A DNA stretch of 58,576 nt from Pseudomonas chlororaphis. GTDB taxonomy: Bacteria; Pseudomonadota; Gammaproteobacteria; Pseudomonadales; Pseudomonadaceae. Position numbers and translations under genes: made by a program. Positions 44,612-54,285 of the stretch are shown here, one piece after another; within the stretch, counting starts at the first letter, position 1; each line of letters starts with the position of its first letter. A model generated the notes under the pieces. That model did no database searches. It worked only from the letters and a program-made list of their open reading frames with translations, and had not been told where the DNA came from. The stretch spans positions 1-58,576 of the forward strand of contig NZ_JSFK01000044.1 of NCBI RefSeq assembly GCF_000783395.1, written 5' to 3'.

Positions 44612-45936
44612 ACCACGAACTCAGTGTGCTGATCGTCGAAGACGACCCCCATGTGCTGCTCGGCTGCCAACAGGCGCTGACCCTCGAAGACATTCCCTGC
44701 GTCGGCGTCGGCAGTGCCGAGGAGGCACTGGAGCGCGTCGGCGACAACTTTGCCGGCATCGTCATCAGCGACATTCGCCTGCCTGGCATCGATGGCCTGG
44801 AACTGCTGACCCGCCTCAAGCAACGTGATCGCAGCCTGCCGGTGGTGTTGATCACCGGTCACGGCGATATTTCCATGGCCGTCGGCGCGATGCAGAAAGG
44901 CGCTTACGACTTCATGGAGAAACCGTTCTCGCCGGAGCGTCTGGTCGACGTTGCGCGACGGGCGCTGGAGCAACGCAGCCTCGCCCGCGAAGTGTCGTCA
45001 CTGCGCCGGCAACTGGCCGAACGCGACTCCCTTGAAGGACGCATCATCGGTCGCTCACCGGCCATGCAAAACCTGCGCGAATTGATCGCCAACGTCGCCG
45101 ACACTTCAGCCAACGTGTTGATCGAGGGCGAGACCGGCACCGGTAAAGAACTGGTCGCCCGTTGCCTGCACGACTTCAGTCGCCGCCACAGCAAGCAATT
45201 CGTCGCGCTGAACTGCGGCGGTCTGCCGGAAAACCTTTTCGAAAGCGAGATTTTCGGCCACGAGGCCAACGCCTTCACCGGCGCCGGCAAACGGCGCATC
45301 GGCAAGATCGAACATGCGGACGGCGGCACATTGTTCCTCGACGAAGTGGAAAGCATGCCGCTGCCGTTGCAGATCAAACTGCTGCGCGTGTTGCAGGAAC
45401 GCACCCTCGAACGCCTCGGCTCGAACCAGAGCGTGGCGGTGGATTGCCGGGTGATCGCTGCGACCAAATCCGACCTCGACGAAGCAAGCAGGGCCGGTGA
45501 ATTTCGCAGCGACTTGTACTACCGCCTCAACGTGGTGACGCTGGAATTGCCGCCCTTGCGCGAGCGCCGCGAAGACATCCTGCAACTGTTCGAACACTTC
45601 ACCCAGCAGTCGGCCCTGCGCTTCGATCGCGCGCTGCCGGAGCTGGACAACCAGACCCTGTCGAACCTGATGAGTCACGACTGGCCGGGCAACGTGCGTG
45701 AACTGCGCAACGTCGCCGAACGGTTTGCCCTCGGTTTACCGGCGTTCAAAAAGACTGGCGCCAGCAGTGGCGGACAAGGCCTGGCGTTCGCCGAAGCGGT
45801 GGAAGCCTTCGAACGCAACCTGCTCAGCGATGCCCTGCAACGCAGCGGCGGCAACCTGACTCAGGCCAGTCTTGAACTGGGCATGGCCAAGACCACGCTG
45901 TTCGACAAAGTGAAAAAGTACGGGTTGAGCCACTGA
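44608..45936 (+). CDS. aauR: Sigma-54 response regulator AauR
   Basis: A 442-aa NtrC/DctD-class activator. Receiver with Asp in GIVISDIRLPGIDGLELL; AAA+ domain with Walker A GETGTGKELVARCLHD and Walker B GGTLFLDEVESM; the sigma-54 contact loop reads NAFTGA rather than GAFTGA; C-terminal Fis-type HTH (LTQASLELGMAKTTLFDKVK). It should activate aatJQMP through the sites at 39045-39089. The stop overlaps the glpM-like start (TGATG). Confidence 0.94.
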   Translation: MNHELSVLIVEDDPHVLLGCQQALTLEDIPCVGVGSAEEALERVGDNFAGIVISDIRLPGIDGLELLTRLKQRDRSLPVVLITGHGDISMAVGAMQKGAYDFMEKPFSPERLVDVARRALEQRSLAREVSSLRRQLAERDSLEGRIIGRSPAMQNLRELIANVADTSANVLIEGETGTGKELVARCLHDFSRRHSKQFVALNCGGLPENLFESEIFGHEANAFTGAGKRRIGKIEHADGGTLFLDEVESMPLPLQIKLLRVLQERTLERLGSNQSVAVDCRVIAATKSDLDEASRAGEFRSDLYYRLNVVTLELPPLRERREDILQLFEHFTQQSALRFDRALPELDNQTLSNLMSHDWPGNVRELRNVAERFALGLPAFKKTGASSGGQGLAFAEAVEAFERNLLSDALQRSGGNLTQASLELGMAKTTLFDKVKKYGLSH

Positions 45937-46275
45937 TGGATCTGTTTTTCAAAGCCCTGTTGGGCGCAGCGGTGGTGCTGATCATCGCGGCGCTGTCGAA
46001 GACCAGAAACTACTACATCGCCGGATTGGTGCCGCTGTTTCCGACGTTTGCGCTGATTGCGCATTACATCGTCGGCAAGGGGCGTTCGATTGATGATTTG
46101 AAGACCACGATCGTGTTTGGGATCGTGGTCGATCATTCCTTATTTTGTTTATTTGGCGACTTTGTACGTGATGGTTGATCGGATGCGGCTGGAGGCTTCG
46201 CTGGCGGTGGCGGCGGTGGCGTGGTTGATGGCTGCCACTGTTTTGGTGACTGTTTGGGTTCGCCTGCACAGCTGA
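45936..46275 (+). pseudogene. glpM: glpM-like membrane gene, broken by a +1 frameshift
   Basis: From ATG 45936 the frame reads MDLFFKALLGAAVVLIIAAL ... YYIAGLVPLFPTFALIAHYI, typical of GlpM-family proteins (about 110 aa). After LKTTIVFGI at about 46124 it leaves the family and ends at 46178. In the next frame the expected continuation is intact: WSIIPYFVYLATLYVMVDRM, then EASLAVAAVAWLMAA to a TGA at 46273-46275. Removing one base near 46124 (GGATCGTGG for GGATGTGG) restores the reading. It may be a true recent pseudogene or a sequencing error. GlpM has been linked to alginate and glycerol metabolism. Confidence 0.85.
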
Positions 46276-46467
46276 CCCTCACCCCAGCCCTCTCCCAGAG
46301 GGAGAGGGGGCCGACCGAGGTGTCTTGCGTCTGACATTGACCTGAAAGATCCAGTTGATTATGGATTCGGTACAGCACGTTCAGGTCGGTGTACAACTCC
46401 AGCATCCCCCGATCAGTCCCCTCTCCCTCTGGGCGGTCCGACGTTTCGGGAGGGTTAGGGTGAGGGG
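46275..46467. repeat. Intergenic repeat (CCCTCACCCCAGCCCTCTCC family), copy 2
   Basis: Starts ACCCTCACCCCAGCCCTCTC right at the glpM-like stop and ends GGAGGGTTAGGGTGAGGGG. The right 60 bases (CCCCTCTCCCTCTGGGCGGT ... GGAGGGTTAGGG) nearly equal copy 1. The interior is different. Confidence 0.8.
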
Positions 46468-46487
46468 CTTTTGGCTCCTGACCGATA

Positions 46488-47153
46488 TCAACTAACCGTA
46501 CCGCCCTTCGACTCCGCCATAATCTGCCGAATCGCCCCGACAAACGTCTCCACCGGCTGCCCGCCCGTCACCGCGTACTGCCCGTTGAACACCACGGTCG
46601 GCACCGAACTCACCCCGCGCTGCAGCCACAACTGCTCTTCTTCACGCACCTCATCGGCAAACTCGTCCGACGCCAGTACAGCCTCGGCACGCTGACGATC
46701 CAGCCCGACACTTTCCGCAATCTGCACCAGTTGCCGGTGATCCGACGGATTGCCGCCCTCACTGAAATAAGCCTTGAACAGCGCCTCCTTCAAGGCCAAC
46801 TGCACACCTTCAAGCCCCGCCCAGTGCAGCAGGCGATGCGCATCGAAGGTGTTGTAGATGCGGCTGTTGCCATCAGTGCGAAAGGCAAACCCCAGCTCGG
46901 CGCCACGGGCGCGGATCGCTTCGCGGTTCTTCTGCGACTGCTCTGGGGTCGAACCGTATTTCTCTTGAATGTGCTCGGCAATGTTTTGCCCGGCGGCGGC
47001 CATTTTCGGGTTCAGTTCGAACGGCTGAAAACGGATTTCGGCCTGCACTTCGTTGCGCAGAATTTCCAGTGCCTGTAACAGGCCATACAAGCCGACGACG
47101 CACCAAGGGCAGGAGACGTCGCTGACAAAATCGATTTTCAAAGCGGAATTCAT
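46488..47153 (-). CDS. DsbA-family oxidoreductase (FrnE-like)
   Basis: A 221-aa thioredoxin-fold protein with an inserted helical domain. The active site is SDVSCPWCVVGLYGL (CPWC, residues about 15-18) and the cis-Pro region is GVSSVPTVVFNGQY. It is close to FrnE and 2-hydroxychromene-2-carboxylate isomerase-like proteins. There is no signal peptide, so it is cytoplasmic. ATG 47153 starts the conserved MNSALKIDFVSDVSCPW; the long upstream frame is not family-like. Role probably in thiol exchange or stress resistance. Confidence 0.9.
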   Translation of the reverse strand: MNSALKIDFVSDVSCPWCVVGLYGLLQALEILRNEVQAEIRFQPFELNPKMAAAGQNIAEHIQEKYGSTPEQSQKNREAIRARGAELGFAFRTDGNSRIYNTFDAHRLLHWAGLEGVQLALKEALFKAYFSEGGNPSDHRQLVQIAESVGLDRQRAEAVLASDEFADEVREEEQLWLQRGVSSVPTVVFNGQYAVTGGQPVETFVGAIRQIMAESKGGTVS

Positions 47154-47233
47154 CAAACACCTCGCAGGGGAAATCGTGCGGGAAAGTTTGCACGATACAC
47201 CTGCTTCAGATTTTTGGTGACCATAGCGGCTCC

Positions 47234-47298
47234 TTCGCGAGCAGGCTCGCTCCCACCCTTGGAATGCGTTCCCCTGTGGGAGCGAGCCTGCTCGCGAA
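47234..47298. repeat. REP inverted repeat (GAGCAGGCTCGCTCCCAC type)
   Basis: TTCGCGAGCAGGCTCGCTCC facing GGAGCGAGCCTGCTCGCGAA with a loop of about 20 bases; second copy of the family at 9601. Confidence 0.85.
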
Positions 47299-47329
47299 GA
47301 GGCCCGCTCAGACAACACAAATACCTCGG

Positions 47330-48364
47330 CTACAGCAGATTCCCGCCCGCCACCGGTTCAATCTGCGCCCAGTGCGAAGTGTCTTCACGATGCGCCTGCA
47401 AATACGGCAGCACCGCCGCCAGCAACGGTTCCTTGAACGCCTCTTGAAAGCGATGCGCCAGCCCCGGAATCAGCTTCAACTGACTACCGCGAATATGCGC
47501 CGCCAGATGCACGCCGTGCATCACCGGCAACAACGGGTCCGCCGTGCCATGCACCACCAGCGTCGGCACGCGCAATTGGTTGAGCAACGCCACCCGGCTC
47601 GGCTCGGCAAGAATCGCCATGATCTGCCGCTTTACGCCTGCGGGGTTGAACGCACGGTCGTACGACAGCGCCGCCTGATGCAGCAAGGCCTGCCGATCAT
47701 CGGTCACCGCCGGGCTACCCAGCGCCGCCAGCAAATCAGCCTGTTGCTCCAGTGCCACCTGACGATTCGGTGCACCGCGTCGCGACAGCAACTGCACCAG
47801 CGCTGCACTCGGTGCCGGCAATCCTTCGGCGCCCGAGGTGGTCATGATCAATGTCAGGCTCTCGACCCGCTGCGGTGCCATCGCTGCCATGTGCTGGGCG
47901 ATCATCCCGCCCATGCTCGCGCCCAGTACGTGGAATTGCTCGACATGCAACGCGTCCATCAAACCCAGCGCGTCGTCCGCCATGTCGGTCAGGCTGTACG
48001 GCGCCGCTACCGGCAGACCGAGCTTGTAACGCAGCACTTCGAACGTCAGGTTGGCGTCAGCCGGCGCCTGACGCCAGGTCGACAGACCGACATCGCGGTT
48101 GTCGTAGCGAATCACCCGAAAGCCCTGCTGACACAGCGCGACCACCACTTCGTCCGGCCAGTGGATCAACTGTCCACCCAGGCCCATGACCAGCAATAAC
48201 GCCGGATCCGACGCGCGGCCAATGCTCTGGTAAGCCAGGCTCACCTGTTGCAGATCGACGTGTTCGGTCGGCACATTCACATCGCAACGCGCCGCCGCCC
48301 ATGCCGACGATCCGAAAAAAATCGCGGCCAATAAAGCCGCGACAGATAAAAAACCCTTAGCCAT
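47330..48364 (-). CDS. Exported alpha/beta hydrolase
   Basis: A 344-aa alpha/beta hydrolase with a signal peptide (MAKGFLSVAALLAAIFFGSS then AWAA). The oxyanion loop is LLLVMGLGGQLIHWP, the nucleophile Ser is in FHVLGASMGGMIAQHMA, and the acid and His lie in LVVHGTADPLLPV and IPGLAHRFQEAF. It is likely a periplasmic esterase or lipase-like enzyme; substrate unknown. The ATG at 48364 begins the signal peptide. It is divergent from the giant toxin-like gene. Confidence 0.88.
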   Translation of the reverse strand: MAKGFLSVAALLAAIFFGSSAWAAARCDVNVPTEHVDLQQVSLAYQSIGRASDPALLLVMGLGGQLIHWPDEVVVALCQQGFRVIRYDNRDVGLSTWRQAPADANLTFEVLRYKLGLPVAAPYSLTDMADDALGLMDALHVEQFHVLGASMGGMIAQHMAAMAPQRVESLTLIMTTSGAEGLPAPSAALVQLLSRRGAPNRQVALEQQADLLAALGSPAVTDDRQALLHQAALSYDRAFNPAGVKRQIMAILAEPSRVALLNQLRVPTLVVHGTADPLLPVMHGVHLAAHIRGSQLKLIPGLAHRFQEAFKEPLLAAVLPYLQAHREDTSHWAQIEPVAGGNLL

Positions 48365-48580
48365 GAAAAACACCGAAACGCAGAACCCCAGTAGAGCGCG
48401 AGTCTGATGAAGTTTGTACAAGCGCGCTGCCACAGTTCCATGACAGTTTGATGAAGAGTGCCGAGCGGTCATGGGCGCTGTTGCAAACAATATCTATGTA
48501 CCGCCATCGCCTTGCGCGATTTCTCTTCAATGACGCGCTCAGGGACGGACTCCCCGCCCCGCCATGCGAGTCATGCCACC

Positions 48581-51500
48581 ATGCCCGATCGCCTTATTCT
48601 GGATGAGCTCCCCGCACCGTCACCCTTGCCCGAAACCGTTGAGCACCTGCTGAAAACGATTGATGAAACCCTGTTGCTGCAAGCCAGTCACCGCTGGCGC
48701 GCCAGCAGCGAGGGTTTACGCGACCTGTTTGCAACCAGCCCGGCGCTGCGCGACACCGTCAATGAGCTGTTGCGCCAACAGCTGCAACTGGACGGTGAAA
48801 AAACCGGCTTGCGCTTTGCTGCCACCGCTGACACGTCGGAACACATCGTCAGCCTCACCGATGCCTGTGCCTTTGTCGTTCAACAGCCGACGCTGGAAAC
48901 CGATCTGGATCAGCGTTGTGCCCCCAGCGGTATCCCCGCAGATCATCCGTTGTACACCTTGAAGCCCCTGCAACTTCTGGAAAAACTCAAATCGCTCGAT
49001 CCGCGCAAAAGCCACGAGGTTCGCTGGGCCGCGTTCTGGGACGCGCGTGCGCCGCGCACTCCGGTGTCGCGACGTACCCGCGCCACGCAGCTTTACCGTG
49101 AACATTTCGAAGCCACCGCGCACACCGCCCTCGCCCACCGGACCATCACCACCGCACAACTCAAAACGCTGCAGCAGATCATCGATTCAGGTGCTGGCGC
49201 GCTGACTGTCGAGGGACAACCCATCCACACCGAAAAGCTGGCGCTGGTGCTGAGCAATGAAAGCAAAGTCAAACTCCCCGGTGCCTGGGTCATCAGCGTC
49301 GGCGATTGGGCCACGGCGCCGCCATTGCTCTATCTGCCCGGCAATTCCACGTCGATCCAGGCCTTCAACACACGGGCAGAAATGCAAATATGGCTGACCC
49401 GCCAGGTACAGATCCCCACCGGCCTGCCCAAGGACATCCTGCGCGTTGACTACAGCGCAGCGCTCGACCCGATGGTCACCGGGGCAAGCGACCTGTTCGC
49501 CGACCGACAGCACGCGCAGCTGGGGGCCTTGAGCAGCACCAATAAAGGCAAATCCGGGATAAGAGAGCACGGCGCACGATCACTGGTGCATGTCGACCTG
49601 ATCGATCATCAGCGCAGCAGCGCGATCATCGTCGCGGCGCCAGCAAAAACGCTCACGTTCGCCGGCGATACCGAGATGGATGAGAAACCGCTGTTCGGCA
49701 ACCTGTCGGCGGCGATTCCACTGGCGGTGCGGCACGCGGCGCTGAAACGCGAACGCGATGCGCTCGAACACTTGCTGGACAACGACAGCGACGGGGCTCG
49801 ATCCCGAGAGTGCAAGGAGGCCCTCAAAGCGCTGGAGACTGCCGAACAAGCCGGAGAGGCTGCCGCGACAGCTCTGATTTACCGCGACGGCCCCCTCGAG
49901 GTGACCACCTTCAACACAGCGTTCACAGCCCTGCGTCAGGCGCACCGGGACGGCCTGTACGCCGAAGGCAAACTGCAAGCCGCCTTGGGCCAACTCGACA
50001 GTGGCGAACATGATCGGCTCAAAGCCGTACTGGACACCCCCATCGCGGCGGAGCGCGACGCGGACATCACAGTAGCCCGTCTGACGTTGGAGCTGACGGA
50101 AACCAGAGACAGGATCCGTACGACGCAAAGCGAACCACTCAAGGGGCTGCTGGTGATCGCACGCCAGGCGGCCCTATCGGACAGAGCATCGACTGCCAGC
50201 CTGATGCTCTACTGGCCCGGCACCGGTGGCGGCCTGCAACGCTTTGCCGATCGCCGGACACTGGAGCGCGAAGTGTTCCGGATTCTGGATCACGACAGCG
50301 ACCTGACCCTGCAACTGAGCCCGCTGACCACAGACCCGCTGCATCACTGCCTCGATGAGCTGGTGACCGACTTCGAAGCCAAAGCCACACCGCTGCGCGG
50401 TAAGCCCGAGCAGACTGACGCCCTGGAAATTCTGCGCCAGGATTGCTTCGCCCAGGTACAGGTTGCGGTGCACGCCGCCCGAAGCCTGGCCTTCGCTCAC
50501 CTGCTGGAACAGGAACGCAGCGGCACCCTCGCCGGCCACCTGCCGGACTGGCTGATCAAACTCAAGGAAAGCGAGCGTAGCGGGCTGAAACAGAACATCG
50601 AGGCGTACATCGCAACGATGCGCGAAAGCCACGCCCTCATGACCCTCGCGCTGGAACCCCGGGACGATTTCACCCGCCGCCACCTGCACGCCCGGCTGCG
50701 CAAGGACTTCTCGCTTGAAGGCCACTTTTCCGTGCAAGTCGAGCTGCCCGACTCGACCAAAACCGAACAGGTGCCCGAGGCAGGGCCCGGTGGCCCCCGC
50801 AAGACCACCGTCATTGTACCCAGCAAAACCCGCAGCAAAATGTCACTGGAGGACCTGGCCCAGCTCAATATCGACAACGTGCACTCTGTGCTCAATGACG
50901 CGCTGTCGCAGCGTTTGATTTTCCTGCGGCTGGAGGTCACCGCGACCCTCAAAAGGGATCGCACGCGCCTGCTCAACGGTATCAACCTGACCTATCTGCG
51001 CAGGGTTTTGCCGGAACTCGACTTGCCCAAGGCCTATGAGCAGAAAATCCACGACGCGTTCAGGGGCGCCACCAGCGAACCGGAGTTTGTCAAACAACAC
51101 CGTCGCGAAAGCCTGATCGAACCCTGGCGCCTGATGCTGAAAATACAAAGCGACAATGCGCGCCTGCAAAAACACCTCAGCCAGGATGAAGCAGCGCTGC
51201 TGAACATCGCCATCGATGCCGACACCGCAGAGGCGTGGCAAGCCAACGGCAACCGTATTGCCCTGTTGCCGGTGTCGCTGAAAGTCGGCGGCAAAGACAC
51301 TCCGGGCGAAGGTCCGGTAACCCTGTCCGGTGTCAGCCTGATCGAAGAACAAATCAGCGGCGTCACCCTGTTGTACCTGCCAGACAGCCACGACGGGCAG
51401 TTTTTCCGCCGCTACGACAATCTCGAAGCAGCGCGCAAGGGACTGTTCACGTTATGCGGGAGTGACAAGTGGATCGAGTATCTGGCAGGCCGGGCTTTAC

Positions 51501-54136
51501 AGGGCAATGTCAGGGCTCATGTCAGCCGTATCGGCCAGGCCGTGGAGAAAAACTTTGATGCGATCATCGAAGTGGGCGTGCGCTGGCCGGTGAGTACTTC
51601 GCTGGCAGCGCACCTGCTCGATGCACACATGGGGCGCTTGATCGAAGCCCATCGCGGCACGTCGCGCTCCAACGATGAGCTGTTCTTCGAGCGCTACACC
51701 CTGAAAGGCCCGCGTGCATTCAATTACATAAAAATGGCAATGGGGATGGTGCCCTTCGTCGGCAGTGTGCTGGCCCTTTATCAGGCGTGGACCGCTGCCA
51801 ATCAGGCCGCCGCCGCATTCTTGCGCGGTGATGTGGCTGACGGGCTGGCGGAAATCGAGTCCATGTTGCTGTCGTTGATCGATGCGCTGATGGATCTGCT
51901 CCCGGGCGAAGCGGTAGCCTCGACGCTCTCGCGTACGACACGCGCGTTGACGCAAGCCCGGCAACTCCACGCGGTGCTCGGCAATGTCGCAGCACTGCAC
52001 GGCAAGTCGCAGCGCCAGGCCAGGCATGTGCTGGCGCGCTTCAAGGATTACGAATATGAAAAGCCGATTTCTCTGGCGGGCACAGAACCGGTCAGCCACG
52101 GTCTCTACCGAGGGATCTACCGACATGCCGACGGCGATTTCATTGAACGTCAGGGCCGTCTCTACCAAGTGGAACTGAGCCGCGATTCGCGCAGCTGGCG
52201 CCTGGCGGGCAACTCGCGAAAAACCTACAAGCAGCCGATTGCCCTGGACGAAACCGGGCGTTGGGACACCTGGTTCGGTGTTTACGGAACAACCCTTGAA
52301 GGCGCGCTGCCGGGTGGCGGCAATGTCGTCGGGCACGTGGCCGATACTTTGACGCCCTATTGGCCGCCAGCGATTCGGCAACGCCTGCCGCGCTGGCTGG
52401 TGGATCGTGATTTTCGCCGCCATCACCAACTGACCGCTGCCGCTGACGATCTGGCAGACCAACTGCAGATCAGAGGTAAAAAAAGCGACCGGATGCTCAA
52501 CACCTACCGCAACGCCCCGGTCGCCGAACGCCCTGCCATGTGGCCGGCTGTCGAAGCCGCGTGCGTTGGTGATATCCAACTGGCCAGACAGCGTTATCAG
52601 ACGTTGACCGAGCTGACTGAGCTGACCCGTGGCAGAAAGCGCAGAGTGGTCAGTGAGATGCAAAGCAAGACCGCATGGTTATTGAGTGATCGCTATCGAC
52701 GACGCGCAGTTCACACCTCACACAGCGTTCATGCCATGACAGTGAAGATCAAAGAACTGAAGAGCGTGCGTAACGCTCTGCCGCCCGGCTCCCTGGCACG
52801 GCACTTGGAAATCATGGAGGAGATACGCGGGTTGCGCGTCGAGATGGTACAAAAACTCGACCATATGGACGAGTTCAAGGAACAGGTCAATTATTGGTAT
52901 GAACGTGTCCTGGCAAAAGACCGGCCGAAGATATCCGCGCTCGTCGACAAACTCAACACCCACCAAAGCGACGCCATCCTGCTGTACCTGAAAACATCCC
53001 AACGCCTGGAAATCGTCAAGAAAGCCGGTAGCCCCGACGATGCTTCATGGCTCTATCTACTGAATCTGGCAGAGCCTCTTCGCGATGACATCGATCGCGT
53101 TCTGTACCGCCACTACGACATGCCGAACATCGTTGGTACCACTGGCGAACGTAACCGTATGCTGCAGGAATGCGTCGACGTGAGCGCCAGGTTCCGGCGC
53201 GAAATGGCCGTCTGGACAGCCAGCTACCCACAGTTCTTTCATCTGGAAGTGGTCGAGCCATTGCTCGAAGGCATTGACCGACTGGCTGAACGGGCACGCG
53301 CAGCGATCAACAAGCCGCCAGCACCAAGAGTCGCAGGGCGGCTGTTGCAGCGCGTATTTATCACTGAGGACAATCAATTGCGCCACGGCGTGGAGCAGTG
53401 GGATAACGTGACTCAGACCCGTCGATACCGGAGCACCGGGCGTGATGGCCATGAAGAAATCTGGGAACAAGGCGCCGATGGCATATTACGCCTGACCAAC
53501 CCGCAACCCAGAGTGACCCGTTCGCCCGCCGGGTTGAGTCTGGCCACCCTGGTCACTGAGGCACAGCAACGGCTGGATAACCTGGCAGCCTACCGAGCTT
53601 CGGTTCAGAGACATGCCGACGCGGATATGCTCCCCATCGACTTGCAACACATGATGGACAGTCAGGCAAATGAACTGCGCAACCGCGCCGACCGTATCGC
53701 GGCCAAATCTGCCCAGCACCCAATGATCCAGCGATTGCGCGATCAGGCTGGCGAATTGGCCGTCGAAGGTCGCGCCCTGCGCACCCAACATTCACTGACC
53801 AGTCAGAAGCCTACCGACGGCATGCTGGATGACCTTATCGGCCAGAATGCGGTGGAGATCCGCAGAATCCATCCACGGCGGCGACTCGCTGACTATCAGG
53901 GCCGCCCCAATTACTTGCAGGAATATGAGGTCTGGAACCTCACGCAGGAGCCTGCGCATTTGCTCTGGTACGTGCATTTCCATTACCGCTCGGCCACCCG
54001 GCCTTTTCGCGGATTCGAAAGAGCCCATCTGAAACTCCCGCAGTATCGCAAGCTGACCCACGCTGACGACCCGACCTTGCTCGATTCGAGAATCACCGGG
54101 CAGTCGATTGTTCTGACTCACTTCGACGCACTCTGA
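48581..54136 (+). CDS. Giant dermonecrotic-toxin-like protein (DUF6543-type), about 1850 aa
   Basis: One uninterrupted frame of about 1851 aa. It resembles the large Pseudomonas proteins annotated as dermonecrotic-toxin-domain or DUF6543 proteins. A short module recurs three times: LLYLPGNSTSIQAFNTRAEM (about residue 249), MLYWPGTGGGLQRFADRRTL (541) and LLYLPDSHDGQFFRRYDNLE (929). A hydrophobic pair (MAMGMVPFVGSVLALYQAW and MLLSLIDALMDLLPG) near 1048-1110 could insert in a membrane. The C-terminal 700 residues are helical and charged with no catalytic motif I recognise. No signal peptide, no adjacent immunity or secretion gene. The start is uncertain (ATG 48530 is the alternative; neither has a good ribosome site). 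Base composition is like the chromosome. Confidence 0.75.
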   Translation: MPDRLILDELPAPSPLPETVEHLLKTIDETLLLQASHRWRASSEGLRDLFATSPALRDTVNELLRQQLQLDGEKTGLRFAATADTSEHIVSLTDACAFVVQQPTLETDLDQRCAPSGIPADHPLYTLKPLQLLEKLKSLDPRKSHEVRWAAFWDARAPRTPVSRRTRATQLYREHFEATAHTALAHRTITTAQLKTLQQIIDSGAGALTVEGQPIHTEKLALVLSNESKVKLPGAWVISVGDWATAPPLLYLPGNSTSIQAFNTRAEMQIWLTRQVQIPTGLPKDILRVDYSAALDPMVTGASDLFADRQHAQLGALSSTNKGKSGIREHGARSLVHVDLIDHQRSSAIIVAAPAKTLTFAGDTEMDEKPLFGNLSAAIPLAVRHAALKRERDALEHLLDNDSDGARSRECKEALKALETAEQAGEAAATALIYRDGPLEVTTFNTAFTALRQAHRDGLYAEGKLQAALGQLDSGEHDRLKAVLDTPIAAERDADITVARLTLELTETRDRIRTTQSEPLKGLLVIARQAALSDRASTASLMLYWPGTGGGLQRFADRRTLEREVFRILDHDSDLTLQLSPLTTDPLHHCLDELVTDFEAKATPLRGKPEQTDALEILRQDCFAQVQVAVHAARSLAFAHLLEQERSGTLAGHLPDWLIKLKESERSGLKQNIEAYIATMRESHALMTLALEPRDDFTRRHLHARLRKDFSLEGHFSVQVELPDSTKTEQVPEAGPGGPRKTTVIVPSKTRSKMSLEDLAQLNIDNVHSVLNDALSQRLIFLRLEVTATLKRDRTRLLNGINLTYLRRVLPELDLPKAYEQKIHDAFRGATSEPEFVKQHRRESLIEPWRLMLKIQSDNARLQKHLSQDEAALLNIAIDADTAEAWQANGNRIALLPVSLKVGGKDTPGEGPVTLSGVSLIEEQISGVTLLYLPDSHDGQFFRRYDNLEAARKGLFTLCGSDKWIEYLAGRALQGNVRAHVSRIGQAVEKNFDAIIEVGVRWPVSTSLAAHLLDAHMGRLIEAHRGTSRSNDELFFERYTLKGPRAFNYIKMAMGMVPFVGSVLALYQAWTAANQAAAAFLRGDVADGLAEIESMLLSLIDALMDLLPGEAVASTLSRTTRALTQARQLHAVLGNVAALHGKSQRQARHVLARFKDYEYEKPISLAGTEPVSHGLYRGIYRHADGDFIERQGRLYQVELSRDSRSWRLAGNSRKTYKQPIALDETGRWDTWFGVYGTTLEGALPGGGNVVGHVADTLTPYWPPAIRQRLPRWLVDRDFRRHHQLTAAADDLADQLQIRGKKSDRMLNTYRNAPVAERPAMWPAVEAACVGDIQLARQRYQTLTELTELTRGRKRRVVSEMQSKTAWLLSDRYRRRAVHTSHSVHAMTVKIKELKSVRNALPPGSLARHLEIMEEIRGLRVEMVQKLDHMDEFKEQVNYWYERVLAKDRPKISALVDKLNTHQSDAILLYLKTSQRLEIVKKAGSPDDASWLYLLNLAEPLRDDIDRVLYRHYDMPNIVGTTGERNRMLQECVDVSARFRREMAVWTASYPQFFHLEVVEPLLEGIDRLAERARAAINKPPAPRVAGRLLQRVFITEDNQLRHGVEQWDNVTQTRRYRSTGRDGHEEIWEQGADGILRLTNPQPRVTRSPAGLSLATLVTEAQQRLDNLAAYRASVQRHADADMLPIDLQHMMDSQANELRNRADRIAAKSAQHPMIQRLRDQAGELAVEGRALRTQHSLTSQKPTDGMLDDLIGQNAVEIRRIHPRRRLADYQGRPNYLQEYEVWNLTQEPAHLLWYVHFHYRSATRPFRGFERAHLKLPQYRKLTHADDPTLLDSRITGQSIVLTHFDAL

Positions 54137-54202
54137 GAACAATTCGCGTCAGACACAGGGAGAACGGCTCAGGCAACCTCCGGCAGTTCTCCAGTGAAAG
54201 AA

Positions 54203-54226
54203 GGCCGGGCTGTCGACAGTCCGGCC
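54203..54226. terminator. Perfect hairpin after the giant gene
   Basis: GGCCGGGCTG-TCGA-CAGTCCGGCC forms a strong stem about 67 bases after the stop, but no T-run follows, so it may be a stabilising or rho-linked structure rather than a classical terminator. Confidence 0.45.
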
Positions 54227-54285
54227 AACATGAGACAAACTCAACCTCTTTGCGTTGATCACAAGTTTTCCTCATGGAGCCATCA

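Noticed and set aside
45936..46178. 80-aa intact protein reading of the gene after aauR
   Set aside because: The last 20 residues diverge from the GlpM family while the next frame continues it exactly, so a frameshifted gene is the better reading.
48458..48580. Longer N-terminus for the giant protein
   Set aside because: The extra 41 residues overlap the divergent hydrolase upstream region, are Cys/Arg-rich and show no ribosome site.
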